This document shows positions 26,428-34,915 of a stretch of 64,000 nt of DNA, piece after piece. The notes below the pieces were generated by a model that saw only the letters and a list, made by a program, of their open reading frames with translations, was not told the origin of the DNA and did not search any database. A program made the translations under genes and the position numbers. Numbering within the stretch: position 1 is the stretch's first letter; every line of letters starts with the position of its first letter. This stretch comes from Nocardia blacklockiae (GTDB lineage Bacteria; Actinomycetota; Actinomycetes; Mycobacteriales; Mycobacteriaceae). Where the stretch lies: NCBI RefSeq assembly GCF_015477355.1, contig NZ_JADLRJ010000004.1, positions 124,001 to 188,000 of the forward strand, given 5' to 3'.

Positions 26428-28212
26428 ATGAGTGAATCCCGACCGATTCAGGAGCACCGGTACGACGTCGTGATCGTCGGCGCCGGTGGTGCGGGGATGC
26501 GCGCGGCGATCGAGGCCGGTCCCCGGGCCCGCACGGCCGTGCTGACCAAGCTGTACCCGACCCGCAGCCACACCGGCGCGGCGCAGGGCGGCATGTGCGC
26601 CGCGCTGGCGAACGTCGAAGAGGACAACTGGGAGTGGCACACCTTCGACACCGTCAAGGGTGGCGACTACCTGGTCGACCAGGACGCCGCGGAGATCATG
26701 GCCAAGGAGGCCATCGACGCGGTGCTCGACCTGGAGAAGATGGGCCTGCCCTTCAACCGCACCCCCGAGGGCAAGATCGACCAGCGCCGCTTCGGCGGCC
26801 ACACCCGTGACCACGGCAAGGCCCCGGTCCGCCGCGCGTGTTACGCCGCCGACCGCACCGGCCACATGATCCTGCAGACGCTGTACCAGAACTGCGTCAA
26901 GCACGACGTGGAGTTCTTCAACGAGTTCTACGTGCTCGACCTGGTCATGACCGAGACCGACCGCGGCCCGGTCGCCACCGGCGTGGTCGCCTACGAGCTG
27001 GCCACCGGCGAGCTGCACGTGTTCCACGCCAAGGCGATCATCTTCGCCACCGGCGGTTCCGGCCGCATGTACAAGACCACCTCCAACGCGCACACGCTGA
27101 CCGGCGACGGCATGGCGATCGTGTTCCGCAAGGGACTTCCGCTGGAGGACATGGAGTTCCACCAGTTCCACCCGACGGGCCTGGCCGGCCTGGGCATCCT
27201 CATCTCCGAGGCGGTCCGCGGCGAGGGCGGCATCCTGCGCAACGCCGACGGCGAGCGGTTCATGGAGCGCTACGCCCCCACCATCAAGGACCTGGCGCCG
27301 CGCGACATCGTGGCCCGCTCGATGGTCAAGGAGGTCCTCGAGGGCCGCGGCGGCGGACCGAACAAGGACTACGTCTTCATCGACGTGACCCACCTCGGCG
27401 AGGACGTGCTCGAGGAGAAGCTGCCCGACATCACCGAGTTCTCCCGCACCTACCTGGGCATCGACCCGGTGAAGGAGCCGGTGCCGGTCATGCCGACCTG
27501 CCACTACGTCATGGGCGGCATCCCGACCCGCATCCGCGGCGAGGTGCTGCGCAACAACACCGACGTCGTCCCCGGCCTGTACGCCGCGGGCGAGTGCGCG
27601 TGCGTGTCGGTGCACGGCTCGAACCGCCTCGGCACCAACTCGCTGCTGGACATCAACGTCTTCGGCCGCCGCTCGGGCATCGCCGCGGCCGAGTACGCCC
27701 AGCGCGCCGAGTTCGTCGAGATGCCGGAGAACCCGGCCGAGTACGTGCAGGGCTGGCTGGCCCGGCTGCTGTCCGACCACGGCAACGAGCGGGTCGCCGA
27801 CATCCGCAGCGAACTGCAGGTCACCATGGACGCCAACGCCGCAGTGTTCCGCACCGAGGAGACCCTCAAGCAGGCGCTCACCGACATCCACGCGCTCAAG
27901 GAGCGCTACGAGCACATCACGGTGCAGGACAAGGGCCGCCGCTACAACAGCGACCTGCTCGAGGCCGTCGAGCTGGGCTTCCTGCTGGAGCTGGCGGAGG
28001 TCACCGTCGTCGGCGCGCTCAACCGCAAGGAGTCGCGCGGCGGCCACGCCCGCGAGGACTACCCGGATCGCGACGACACCAACTTCATGCGCCACACCAT
28101 GGCCTACAAGGACGTCGAGCCCGGCGAGCACGCCAAGCTGATCGCCGACATCCGCCTCGACTTCAAGCCGGTGGTGCAGACCCGCTACGAGCCGATGGAG
28201 CGTAAGTACTGA
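26428..28212 (+). CDS. sdhA: succinate dehydrogenase flavoprotein subunit
   Basis: A 594-residue catalytic subunit oxidising succinate to fumarate. The FAD motif is VVIVGAGGAGMRAAIEAG. The flavin-attachment segment RSHTGAAQGGMCAAL contains the histidine that binds FAD covalently in this family. The active site is in HQFHPTGLAGLGILISEAVR, TCHYVMGGIPTR and SVHGSNRLGTNSLLD. It overlaps the sdhB start by one nucleotide (TGATG). It matches Rv3318. Confidence 0.97.
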   Translation: MSESRPIQEHRYDVVIVGAGGAGMRAAIEAGPRARTAVLTKLYPTRSHTGAAQGGMCAALANVEEDNWEWHTFDTVKGGDYLVDQDAAEIMAKEAIDAVLDLEKMGLPFNRTPEGKIDQRRFGGHTRDHGKAPVRRACYAADRTGHMILQTLYQNCVKHDVEFFNEFYVLDLVMTETDRGPVATGVVAYELATGELHVFHAKAIIFATGGSGRMYKTTSNAHTLTGDGMAIVFRKGLPLEDMEFHQFHPTGLAGLGILISEAVRGEGGILRNADGERFMERYAPTIKDLAPRDIVARSMVKEVLEGRGGGPNKDYVFIDVTHLGEDVLEEKLPDITEFSRTYLGIDPVKEPVPVMPTCHYVMGGIPTRIRGEVLRNNTDVVPGLYAAGECACVSVHGSNRLGTNSLLDINVFGRRSGIAAAEYAQRAEFVEMPENPAEYVQGWLARLLSDHGNERVADIRSELQVTMDANAAVFRTEETLKQALTDIHALKERYEHITVQDKGRRYNSDLLEAVELGFLLELAEVTVVGALNRKESRGGHAREDYPDRDDTNFMRHTMAYKDVEPGEHAKLIADIRLDFKPVVQTRYEPMERKY

Positions 28213-28985
28213 TGACCGCTGTAGCCGAGGCCCCAGCGACCCAGAAGCCGGCTCCCGTGCCGGACGGGTCGACCATGATCACCGTCAAGGTGGCGCGGTT
28301 CAACCCCGAGGACGACAAAGGCGCGCACTGGGATTCGTTCCAGGTGCCGGTGCTGCCGACCGACCGCTTCCTGAACGTGCTCATCTACATCAAGTCCTAC
28401 CTGGACGGCACGCTCACCTTCCGGCGCTCGTGCGCGCACGGCGTCTGCGGTTCCGACGCCATGCGCATCAACGGCGTCAACCGGCTGGCCTGCAAGGTGC
28501 TGATGCGCGACATGCTGCCCAAGGGCGGCAAGTCGATCACCGTCTCCGTCGAGCCCATCCGCGGCCTGCCCGTGGAGAAGGACCTCGTCGTGAACATGGA
28601 GCCGTTCTTCGACGCGTTCCGCGCGGTGAAGCCGTACCTGATCACGCACGGCAATGAGCCGACCCGCGAGCGGATCCAGTCCCAGACCGACCGCGCCCGG
28701 TTCGACGACACCACCAAGTGCATCCTGTGCGCCTGCTGCACCACCTCGTGCCCGGTGTACTGGAGCGACGGCAGCTACTTCGGCCCGGCCGCGATCGTGA
28801 ACGCGCACCGCTTCATCTTCGACAGCCGCGACGAGGCCGCCCGCGAGCGCCTGGACATCCTCAACGACGTCGAGGGCGTGTGGCGCTGCCGCACCACCTT
28901 CAACTGCACCGACGCCTGCCCCCGCGGTATCGAGGTCACCAAGGCCATCCAAGAGGTCAAGCGCGCCCTGCTGTTCGCCCGCTGA
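28212..28985 (+). CDS. sdhB: succinate dehydrogenase iron-sulfur subunit
   Basis: A 257-residue electron-transfer subunit. The [2Fe-2S] ligands are in RRSCAHGVCGSDAM followed by LACK. The [4Fe-4S] and [3Fe-4S] ligands are in CILCACCTTSCPVYW and FNCTDACPRGIEV. It passes electrons from the SdhA flavin to the membrane quinone. Last gene of the operon; a 17-bp hairpin follows 33 bp after the stop. Confidence 0.97.
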   Translation: MTAVAEAPATQKPAPVPDGSTMITVKVARFNPEDDKGAHWDSFQVPVLPTDRFLNVLIYIKSYLDGTLTFRRSCAHGVCGSDAMRINGVNRLACKVLMRDMLPKGGKSITVSVEPIRGLPVEKDLVVNMEPFFDAFRAVKPYLITHGNEPTRERIQSQTDRARFDDTTKCILCACCTTSCPVYWSDGSYFGPAAIVNAHRFIFDSRDEAARERLDILNDVEGVWRCRTTFNCTDACPRGIEVTKAIQEVKRALLFAR

Positions 28986-29018
28986 GCCGGGCGGGTCGCC
29001 GCACACCACATCGAAACC

Positions 29019-29057
29019 CGAAGGCCGCCTTCATCAACCCGATGAAGGCGGCCTTCG
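29019..29057 (+). terminator. strong hairpin terminator after sdhCDAB
   Basis: Perfect 17-bp inverted repeat (29019-29035 and 29041-29057; core GAAGGCCGCCTTCATC) around a 5-nt loop. No T-tract follows, as is usual in high-GC actinobacteria. It isolates the sdh operon from the copper-type promoter downstream. Confidence 0.85.
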
Positions 29058-29109
29058 CCATTCCCCCGCCGATGTGACCCACAACATACCCCAGCCCGGT
29101 ATTCACCTC

Positions 29110-29137
29110 TTGACGCGATACCCCCTAGGGGTATTGT
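29110..29137 (+). promoter_or_regulatory. promoter with CsoR-type copper operator, leaderless start
   Basis: ATACCCCCTAGGGGTAT (29118-29134) is a 7-3-7 palindrome of the CsoR class. It lies inside a promoter with -35 TTGACG (29110-29115) and -10 TATTGT (29132-29137), 16 bp apart. The ATG of the downstream gene starts 8 nt after the -10 box, so the transcript should be leaderless. CsoR proteins are known to release such sites on Cu(I) binding. No csoR gene lies in the window. Confidence 0.72.
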
Positions 29138-29144
29138 TACGGGC

Positions 29145-29795
29145 ATGCAGAACGATCACACGGCACCGAGCGACCCGAACCACGGCGACGCCGACCGACC
29201 TGATCACGGCACACCCCGACCCGAAACCGACGAACACAGGGGCCACTCGATGACCACCCACACCTCACACGCGCACCACGCCACCGACAGCGACCAGGGG
29301 CACACGAACCACGCCACACACGGAGGCCACTCCGGACACACCGCCCACGCCCCCGCCACCTGGAAGATGGCCGCCAGCGCCACCCTGCACTGCCTCACCG
29401 GGTGCGCCATCGGCGAGATCCTCGGTCTGGTCATCGGCACCGCGCTGGGCTGGCACAACGCGCCGACCATGGTGCTCGCCATCGTGCTGGCGTTCGTGTT
29501 CGGCTACGGGCTGACCATGCGGGGCGCGCTCGCCGCGGGTCTCGGCCTCGGCGCGGCGGTTTCGCTGGCGCTGGCCGCCGACACCGTGTCGATCATCGTG
29601 ATGGAGATCGTCGACAACGCGGTGGTGCTGGCGGTGCCCGGCGCGATGGACGCGGGGCTGGCGGACGGTCTGTTCTGGGGTTCGCTGATCTTCGCGCTGG
29701 CCGTCGCCTTCGTGATCACCACGCCGGTGAACAAGTGGATGATCGGCCGCGGCAAGGGTCACGCGGTGGTGCACTCGCTGCACGGCCACCACTGA
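29145..29795 (+). CDS. His-rich membrane protein (DUF4396 family), probable metal response
   Basis: A 216-residue protein. Residues 1-70 contain about 18 histidines in HTSHAHHATDSDQGHTNH-like runs, a likely metal-binding tail. A membrane domain of about four helices follows, starting at WKMAASATLHCLTGCAIGEI with two cysteines, and including a GLADGLFWGSLIFALAVAFV helix. The C-terminus again has histidines (VVHSLHGHH). This fits DUF4396. The 29145 ATG is preferred over an internal ATG at 29250 because it sits at the expected transcription start of a CsoR-type promoter. Copper handling is inferred from operator plus histidines. Confidence 0.75.
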   Translation: MQNDHTAPSDPNHGDADRPDHGTPRPETDEHRGHSMTTHTSHAHHATDSDQGHTNHATHGGHSGHTAHAPATWKMAASATLHCLTGCAIGEILGLVIGTALGWHNAPTMVLAIVLAFVFGYGLTMRGALAAGLGLGAAVSLALAADTVSIIVMEIVDNAVVLAVPGAMDAGLADGLFWGSLIFALAVAFVITTPVNKWMIGRGKGHAVVHSLHGHH

Positions 29796-29811
29796 ACCGA
29801 TACGCGAGCGC

Positions 29812-29843
29812 GCGAGGGCCCGTCCGATCGGACGGGCCCTCGC
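29812..29843 (+). terminator. hairpin terminator
   Basis: Perfect 14-bp stem GCGAGGGCCCGTCC/GGACGGGCCCTCGC with a GATC loop, 17 bp after the DUF4396 stop. Confidence 0.85.
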
Positions 29844-29934
29844 CATGTCGCACCACGATCGTTTCAACTAGGCAATTTGCCCATCTGCCAGCGTGTTCAT
29901 TGTCCTATCCGCCCAGCGGTGCTTGCATCTAAGC

Positions 29935-30837
29935 ATGTTCGACGAAGCTCAGCTGTACTCCCCGGTGACCACCGGGGCCGACGGCGACGTCACGGTGCAC
30001 CTGAGCGACGAGCATCCCGGCGTGCACGATCCGGAGTACCGCGCCCGCCGCAATGCGATCGCCGCCCGCGCACTGGCGTACCGCCCGGGAGACCCCGCGC
30101 CCCGCATCGACTACACCGACGATGAGCAGGAGGTCTGGCGGATCGTCTCCGCGGAACTGCGACGCAAGCACCGCACCTATGCCTCGCACGAGGTGCTCGA
30201 CGGTGAACGACGCCTGGACCTACCCGCCGACCGCATCCCGCAACTCGACGAGGTGTCGGCGAAACTGGTGCCGCTCAGCGGTTTCCGCTACGTCCCGGCG
30301 GCGGGCCTGGTGCCGCTGCGCGAGTTCTTCGGCTCGTTCGCCGAGCGGATCTTCCATTCCACCCAGTACATCCGCCACCACTCCGCGCCGCTGTACACCC
30401 CGGAGCCCGACGCCGTGCACGAGATCATCGGGCACGCCAACCAATTGGCCAGCCCCCGCTTCGCCGCCCTGTACGCCGCGGCCGGCGCCGCCGTCGCGCG
30501 GCTGGAGACCGACGCGGCGCTGAAGTTCCTGGCCGACGTGTTCTGGTTCTCGATGGAGTTCGGCGTCGTCCGCGAGGGCAACGAAATCCGTTGTTACGGT
30601 GCGGGTTTACTGTCGTCCTACGGTGAGATCGAGGAATTCCGCCGGGCCGAGCTGCGGCCGCTGCACATCGTGGAGATGGGCACCCGGACCTACGACATCA
30701 CCCACTATCAACCGGTGTTGTATTGCGCGGCTTCGGTTTCCGAGATCGAGGACGTGGTGGGCGGCTTCTTCGAGATGGTGACCGACGAGGTGGTCGCGCC
30801 CTACCTCGGCGGCGCGGTGGCCGATCGGCGCGGTTAG
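29935..30837 (+). CDS. phhA: phenylalanine 4-monooxygenase (aromatic amino acid hydroxylase)
   Basis: A 300-residue non-heme iron, pterin-dependent hydroxylase converting phenylalanine to tyrosine. The iron ligands are the two histidines of VHEIIGHANQ (about 162 and 167) and the Glu of FWFSMEFGVV (about 207). FRYVPAAGLVPLREFF and the GAGLLSSYGEIEE loop are family signatures. No ACT regulatory domain is present, as in other bacterial enzymes. The ATG at 29935 starts the conserved part. Its stop overlaps the convergent TetR stop by 4 bp. Confidence 0.93.
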   Translation: MFDEAQLYSPVTTGADGDVTVHLSDEHPGVHDPEYRARRNAIAARALAYRPGDPAPRIDYTDDEQEVWRIVSAELRRKHRTYASHEVLDGERRLDLPADRIPQLDEVSAKLVPLSGFRYVPAAGLVPLREFFGSFAERIFHSTQYIRHHSAPLYTPEPDAVHEIIGHANQLASPRFAALYAAAGAAVARLETDAALKFLADVFWFSMEFGVVREGNEIRCYGAGLLSSYGEIEEFRRAELRPLHIVEMGTRTYDITHYQPVLYCAASVSEIEDVVGGFFEMVTDEVVAPYLGGAVADRRG

Positions 30838-31457
30838 AGCCGCATCCCGCCCGCCATGAAAGTCAATATGCGCGTGAGGCTTTCGGTGTCGTAGGGGTCA
30901 CGGTCGAGCAGGGCCGCCTGGGCCGCGCCGATCAGCGCGCCGGCGAAGGCGCGGACCTCCATGTCGTCGGGTGATCGGCCGGTCCGCGCGGCCGTCAGGT
31001 CCGCGACCAGCCGAACGCTCCGGTCGAACTCGCGGGCCAGCGCTCCCCGCAGCTCCGGCACCGTGCGGATGAGATCGGTCCGCTGCCGTTCGAACGCGAA
31101 GGTCTCTTCGTCCAGAGCGGAGAATGTTTCCAGCGTCGCGAGCCGGAACGCCTCCAGCATCGTCAGTTCCGCGGGCTGCCGCTCGAGCGCCTCGATCATC
31201 AGCGGGTCCAAGTCGTCGGCCAACACGAGTTCTTCCTTCGACGGGAAGTAGCGGAAGAACGTGCTCGGCGAGACCTCCGCCGCCTCGGCGATCTGCTCCA
31301 CGGTCGTCTCGTTGTAGCCCTGCTCCTGGAACAGCCGGAAGGCCTCGGTGCGAATGGTGCGGCGGGTGCGCTCCTTCTTCCGCTCGCGCAGGCCCGGCCG
31401 GGGCGCCGTGACGCCCCGGTGGACCTGCGCCGACGGTGCCTTCGAATCAGCCGACAT
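30834..31457 (-). CDS. TetR-family regulator, partner of the MFS pump
   Basis: A 207-residue repressor. The N-terminal helix-turn-helix reads TEAFRLFQEQGYNETTVEQI followed by AEVSPSTFFRYFPSKEEL. The C-terminal ligand domain is helical. It starts inside the 3' end of the MFS gene (11-bp overlap), so the two are co-transcribed. GGGAG lies about 9 nt before the ATG at 31457. It probably represses its own operon through the inverted repeat at 33047-33057. Confidence 0.88.
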   Translation of the reverse strand: MSADSKAPSAQVHRGVTAPRPGLRERKKERTRRTIRTEAFRLFQEQGYNETTVEQIAEAAEVSPSTFFRYFPSKEELVLADDLDPLMIEALERQPAELTMLEAFRLATLETFSALDEETFAFERQRTDLIRTVPELRGALAREFDRSVRLVADLTAARTGRSPDDMEVRAFAGALIGAAQAALLDRDPYDTESLTRILTFMAGGMRL

Positions 31458-33006
31458 GACCAGATTCTCCCGCATCGCCGGTCGCGGCGACGTCGGGCAC
31501 CCGGGTGCGGACGAACAGTGCGGCCAGCGCGGCGGCCACCACGCAGATCGCCGCGCACACCCACAGCATCGCGCTCATGCCGCCGACGAACGCCGACTGC
31601 ACATGCCCGAGCATCTGCTGATCTCCGATCCCGCGTGCCACCGCGACGCCCGCGTTGACACCGTCGGACACCGGGTCGACGTTGTAGCCGCCCAGTCCGG
31701 ACCGGTACTGCGTGGCCAGGACCGTGCCCAGCACCGCGACGCCGATCGTGCCGCCCGCCTGGCGCACCGCCTGCAACAGCGCCGATCCGGACCCGGCCCG
31801 CTCCGGAGTCAGCTCCCCCATCGCCATGCCCATCGCCGAGGGCATCACGAAGCCCATTCCCGCCCCGAGCACGGTGATCCACACGGCCGTGTAACCGTAG
31901 CCGCTGTCCGCCGAGGTCAGCGCGCCGAGCGCCAGACCCGCCGCGAGCACGACGAAGCCGGTGGCCAGCACCGTCCGGATGCCGAGGCGCGGCAGCAGTT
32001 TGTCGACGACCCGGGTACCGACGACCAGGCCACCGATCAACGGCAGCAGGCGGAGTCCACTGCCCAGCGAGTCGGCGCCCAGCACCGCCTGGAAGTACTG
32101 CGGCACGGTGAAGAACAGCCCGAACATCGCGAACTGCACGAGGATGGAAAACCCGGTGCCCCAACGGAACCCGCTCGTCGAGAACAGTCCGAGATCCACC
32201 AGCGGGTAGCGAATCCGGCGCTGCGCCAGCACGAATCCGCCCAGGATCACCAGTCCGGCCGCCACGGTCGCCCACCCGATGCCGTCGCCCCAGCCCTTGT
32301 CGCCGAACCGGATGAAACCGTAAGTGAGAGCGAGCATTCCGCCCGCCGACAGCGCCACGCCCGGCAGATCGATCGGGAACCGGTTGCCGCTGCGCGATTC
32401 CGGCACCAGCAGCGCGACCGCGATCAGGCCGACGATCACCAGCGGCACGTTGATCAAGAACACCGAGCCCCACCAGAAGTGCTGCAGCAGCCAGCCGCCG
32501 ACGATCGGACCCAGCGGCAGTCCGAGCGCCGACGAGGTGACCCAGATCGTCAACGCCCGTTGCCGCTGCGCCGGCTCCGGGAACATGGCCGGCAGCACCG
32601 CCATCGACAGCGGCATCATGGTGGCGGCGGCGAGGCCGAGCACCGTCCGCGCCGCGATCAACTCGCCGGACGAGCCCGCCAGCGCGCACCACACCGACGC
32701 CGCCCCGAACAGCGCCAGCGCCCCGAGCAGGAACTTTTTGCGGCCGTAGCGGTCGCCGAGCGCGCCGGCGGGCAGCATGGCGGCGGCCAGCGCCAGCGTG
32801 TAGGCGGTCGTGAACCATTGCAGCGCAGCGGTATTCGCGTGCAGGTCGATTGCCATCGTGGGCAGCGCGACCACCAGCACGGTGGTGTCCAGGCCGATGG
32901 TGAGCATGGCGACCGCGAGCGCGCCGAGGGCCAGCCAGCGCGACTTCCCGGCGGCCTCCGGCGCTCCCCCGACCGCCGCGCGGTCCCGCGCGTTCAACGT
33001 CTTCAT
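31447..33006 (-). CDS. MFS multidrug exporter, DHA2 (EmrB/QacA) family
   Basis: A 519-residue, 14-helix drug/proton antiporter. It has motif C-like ALGLPLGPIVGGWLL, GDRYGRKKFLLGALALFG (motif A) and TIGLDTTVLVVALPTMAIDL in helix 1 (DHA2 motif D1). Long C-terminal helices match QacA-type pumps. The ATG at 33006 follows GGGAAC at a short distance; an ATG at 33018 is an alternative. It is co-transcribed with the downstream TetR gene. Confidence 0.9.
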   Translation of the reverse strand: MKTLNARDRAAVGGAPEAAGKSRWLALGALAVAMLTIGLDTTVLVVALPTMAIDLHANTAALQWFTTAYTLALAAAMLPAGALGDRYGRKKFLLGALALFGAASVWCALAGSSGELIAARTVLGLAAATMMPLSMAVLPAMFPEPAQRQRALTIWVTSSALGLPLGPIVGGWLLQHFWWGSVFLINVPLVIVGLIAVALLVPESRSGNRFPIDLPGVALSAGGMLALTYGFIRFGDKGWGDGIGWATVAAGLVILGGFVLAQRRIRYPLVDLGLFSTSGFRWGTGFSILVQFAMFGLFFTVPQYFQAVLGADSLGSGLRLLPLIGGLVVGTRVVDKLLPRLGIRTVLATGFVVLAAGLALGALTSADSGYGYTAVWITVLGAGMGFVMPSAMGMAMGELTPERAGSGSALLQAVRQAGGTIGVAVLGTVLATQYRSGLGGYNVDPVSDGVNAGVAVARGIGDQQMLGHVQSAFVGGMSAMLWVCAAICVVAAALAALFVRTRVPDVAATGDAGESGHVG

Positions 33007-33041
33007 AAGAGTTCCCATCAATTGAGTTCTGCTTGTTTTTG

Positions 33042-33072
33042 ATAGTAACTCTCAGTTCGTAGTGTCTGTCAA
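33042..33072 (-). promoter_or_regulatory. promoter of the MFS-tetR operon with operator in the spacer
   Basis: On the minus strand -35 TTGACA (33072-33067) and -10 TTACTA or TACTAT (33048-33042) are 18-19 bp apart. AACTCTCAGTT (33047-33057), with AACT/AGTT arms, overlaps the -10 edge and spacer, a typical TetR operator position. The arms are short, so the operator assignment is tentative. Confidence 0.5.
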
Positions 33073-33138
33073 TATGGCGGCGGCGCAGTCGGGACGGGAA
33101 GCAGCGTTCCGGCGGGTCGCCGCATAAGCTCGCAGGTC

Positions 33139-34446
33139 ATGAGTACCTGCATGACCCGGCGCTTCCGCCGCTCCAGCTCGATCGCGGCCGCCGCGCTGAC
33201 CGTCGGGCTCATCGGCGCCACCGCACTGACGGGCGCCGTCACCACCACCGCGTCGGCCGCGCCGTCGGCGTCCACGACCGCGCCGTTCAGCACGCCGAAT
33301 ACCGATTCGTGCCCGAACAAGACGGTCCCGCCGCCGGCGATCGACACCTCCGAGGTGCCCGCGCCGGGCGAGCCGACCCCCACGCCGCTGCCGGTGCCCT
33401 CGCCCCCGATCGGCGGCGACAAGCTCGGCGGCTGCGGCCTGGTGCTGCCCGAGGGCGCGCCGCCGGTGCCCGCCGAACTCTCCGCGACCGCGTGGGTGAT
33501 CGCCGACCTCGACACCGGGCGGGTGCTGGCGGCGAAGGACCCGCACGGCCGCTACCGGCCGGCCTCGACCATCAAGGTGCTGCTGGCCGCCGTCGCGCTG
33601 CGCAGCCTCGACCTCGACAAAGTGGTGGTCGGCACGCAGGACGACGCCAATGCCGACGGCACCCGGGTCGGCATCGGCCCCGGCGGCCGCTACACCAACC
33701 GGCAGCTGATGCAGGCGCTGATCATGGCCTCCGGCAACGACGCCGCACATGCCATCGCCACCCAGCTCGGCGGCGAGAAGGCCACCGTCGCCAAGATGAA
33801 CGAACTGGCGAAACGGTTGCACGCCATGGACACTCGCGCCGCCACCCCCTCCGGCCTGGACGGCCCCGGCATGAGCACCTCCGCCTACGACCTGGCGGCG
33901 CTGTTCCGCGAGTCGATGACGATCCCCACCTTCGCCGAGCTGGTCCACACCGAACAGGTCGACTTCCCGGGCTTCCCCGCCAACCCGCAGATCCCCGGCG
34001 ACCAGGACCACCCCGGCTTCCCCATCGCCAACGACAACCACCTGCTCTACGACTACGAGGGCACCCTGGGCGGCAAGACGGGCTACACCGACGACGCCCG
34101 CCAGACCTTCGTCACCGCCGCCGAGCGGGGCGGGCACCGGCTGGTCGTCACGCTGCTGCAGGCCGACGTGCGGCCCATCCGCCCGCCGCAGCAGGCCGCC
34201 CGGCTGCTGGACTACGGCTTCGCGCTGGCCTCGGACGCGAGCGTCGGCACCCTGCCCGACGACACCGCGAAATCGTCGAACACCAACGTGGCCGTGGCCT
34301 CCCCGCCGCCGCGCGACACCGATACCGCCGCCCCGGCCGAACACCACGACGAGAACCTGCTGACGGTGCTCATCGTGGGCGGTCTGGCGGCCGCGCTGGT
34401 GCTCGCCGTAGCCGCGTGGAAGCTGACGGGCCGATCGCGCCGGTAG
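33139..34446 (+). CDS. dacB: D-alanyl-D-alanine carboxypeptidase (penicillin-binding protein, DacB1-like)
   Basis: A 435-residue S11 peptidase that removes the terminal D-Ala of peptidoglycan stem peptides outside the membrane. A signal peptide (about 1-41) is followed by a Pro-rich linker. The three active-site motifs are PASTIK (SxxK), ASGN (SxN) and GGKTGYT (KTG). A C-terminal transmembrane anchor (LLTVLIVGGLAAALVLAVAA) ends in RSRR. It is closest to Rv3330, found in the same region of the M. tuberculosis map. ATG start at 33139. Confidence 0.93.
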   Translation: MSTCMTRRFRRSSSIAAAALTVGLIGATALTGAVTTTASAAPSASTTAPFSTPNTDSCPNKTVPPPAIDTSEVPAPGEPTPTPLPVPSPPIGGDKLGGCGLVLPEGAPPVPAELSATAWVIADLDTGRVLAAKDPHGRYRPASTIKVLLAAVALRSLDLDKVVVGTQDDANADGTRVGIGPGGRYTNRQLMQALIMASGNDAAHAIATQLGGEKATVAKMNELAKRLHAMDTRAATPSGLDGPGMSTSAYDLAALFRESMTIPTFAELVHTEQVDFPGFPANPQIPGDQDHPGFPIANDNHLLYDYEGTLGGKTGYTDDARQTFVTAAERGGHRLVVTLLQADVRPIRPPQQAARLLDYGFALASDASVGTLPDDTAKSSNTNVAVASPPPRDTDTAAPAEHHDENLLTVLIVGGLAAALVLAVAAWKLTGRSRR

Positions 34447-34560
34447 GCGGCCGGTGAAACGTCTTCTCGCTCGCCGCGTTTGACGGCCGGATGTCCGGGC
34501 ACACGCCTAACGAGCCGCTTGTCGGCTCCAGGAAGTAGTACCGGAGAGAGGAGAACGACG

Positions 34561-34761
34561 ATGCCGGATGTGAAGAACCCCGGCCAGTTCGGCAATCGAC
34601 CCGATACCGAGAAGCAGGCCCGCAAGGGCGGCCAGGCCAGCACCGGCAGCTTCGGCTCCGCGAACAGCGCCGACCCGTCCGAGGCCGGTCGCAAGGGCGC
34701 CGCGGCTCAGCCCACCGAGGCCAAGTCCCGTGGCGGGCAGCACAGCCACAGCGGCCGGTAA
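34561..34761 (+). CDS. small KGG-repeat stress protein
   Basis: A 66-residue hydrophilic protein rich in Gly, Ser, Lys and Gln. It has KGG-type repeats (ARKGGQAS, GRKGAAA, SRGGQHS), as in GsiB/ConJ-like stress-induced proteins. Such proteins are disordered and often sigma-factor controlled under osmotic or desiccation stress. GAGAGGAG lies 5 nt before the ATG. A hairpin terminator follows, so it is monocistronic. Confidence 0.78.
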   Translation: MPDVKNPGQFGNRPDTEKQARKGGQASTGSFGSANSADPSEAGRKGAAAQPTEAKSRGGQHSHSGR

Positions 34762-34775
34762 TCGCTGACACGGAG

Positions 34776-34809
34776 GCCGTGGGGAGCGGAAACCTTTGCT
34801 CCCCACGGC
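34776..34809 (+). terminator. hairpin terminator after the KGG gene
   Basis: Perfect 12-bp stem GCCGTGGGGAGC/GCTCCCCACGGC with a 10-nt loop, 15 bp after the stop codon. Confidence 0.82.
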
Positions 34810-34915
34810 TTTCCGGTGTATCGGCAACCGGAAGTCACACCCTGTCGGTTCGAGGCCATCTGATCCGGTCGATCGAGACGCATCGCTCTGTCGGCCGAAA
34901 CCTTCTGTGTCACAA

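Noticed and set aside
26407-28131. 574-codon minus-strand open frame opposite sdhA
   Set aside because: Antisense shadow of sdhA; Val/Asp/Ala/His composition with no recognisable domain.
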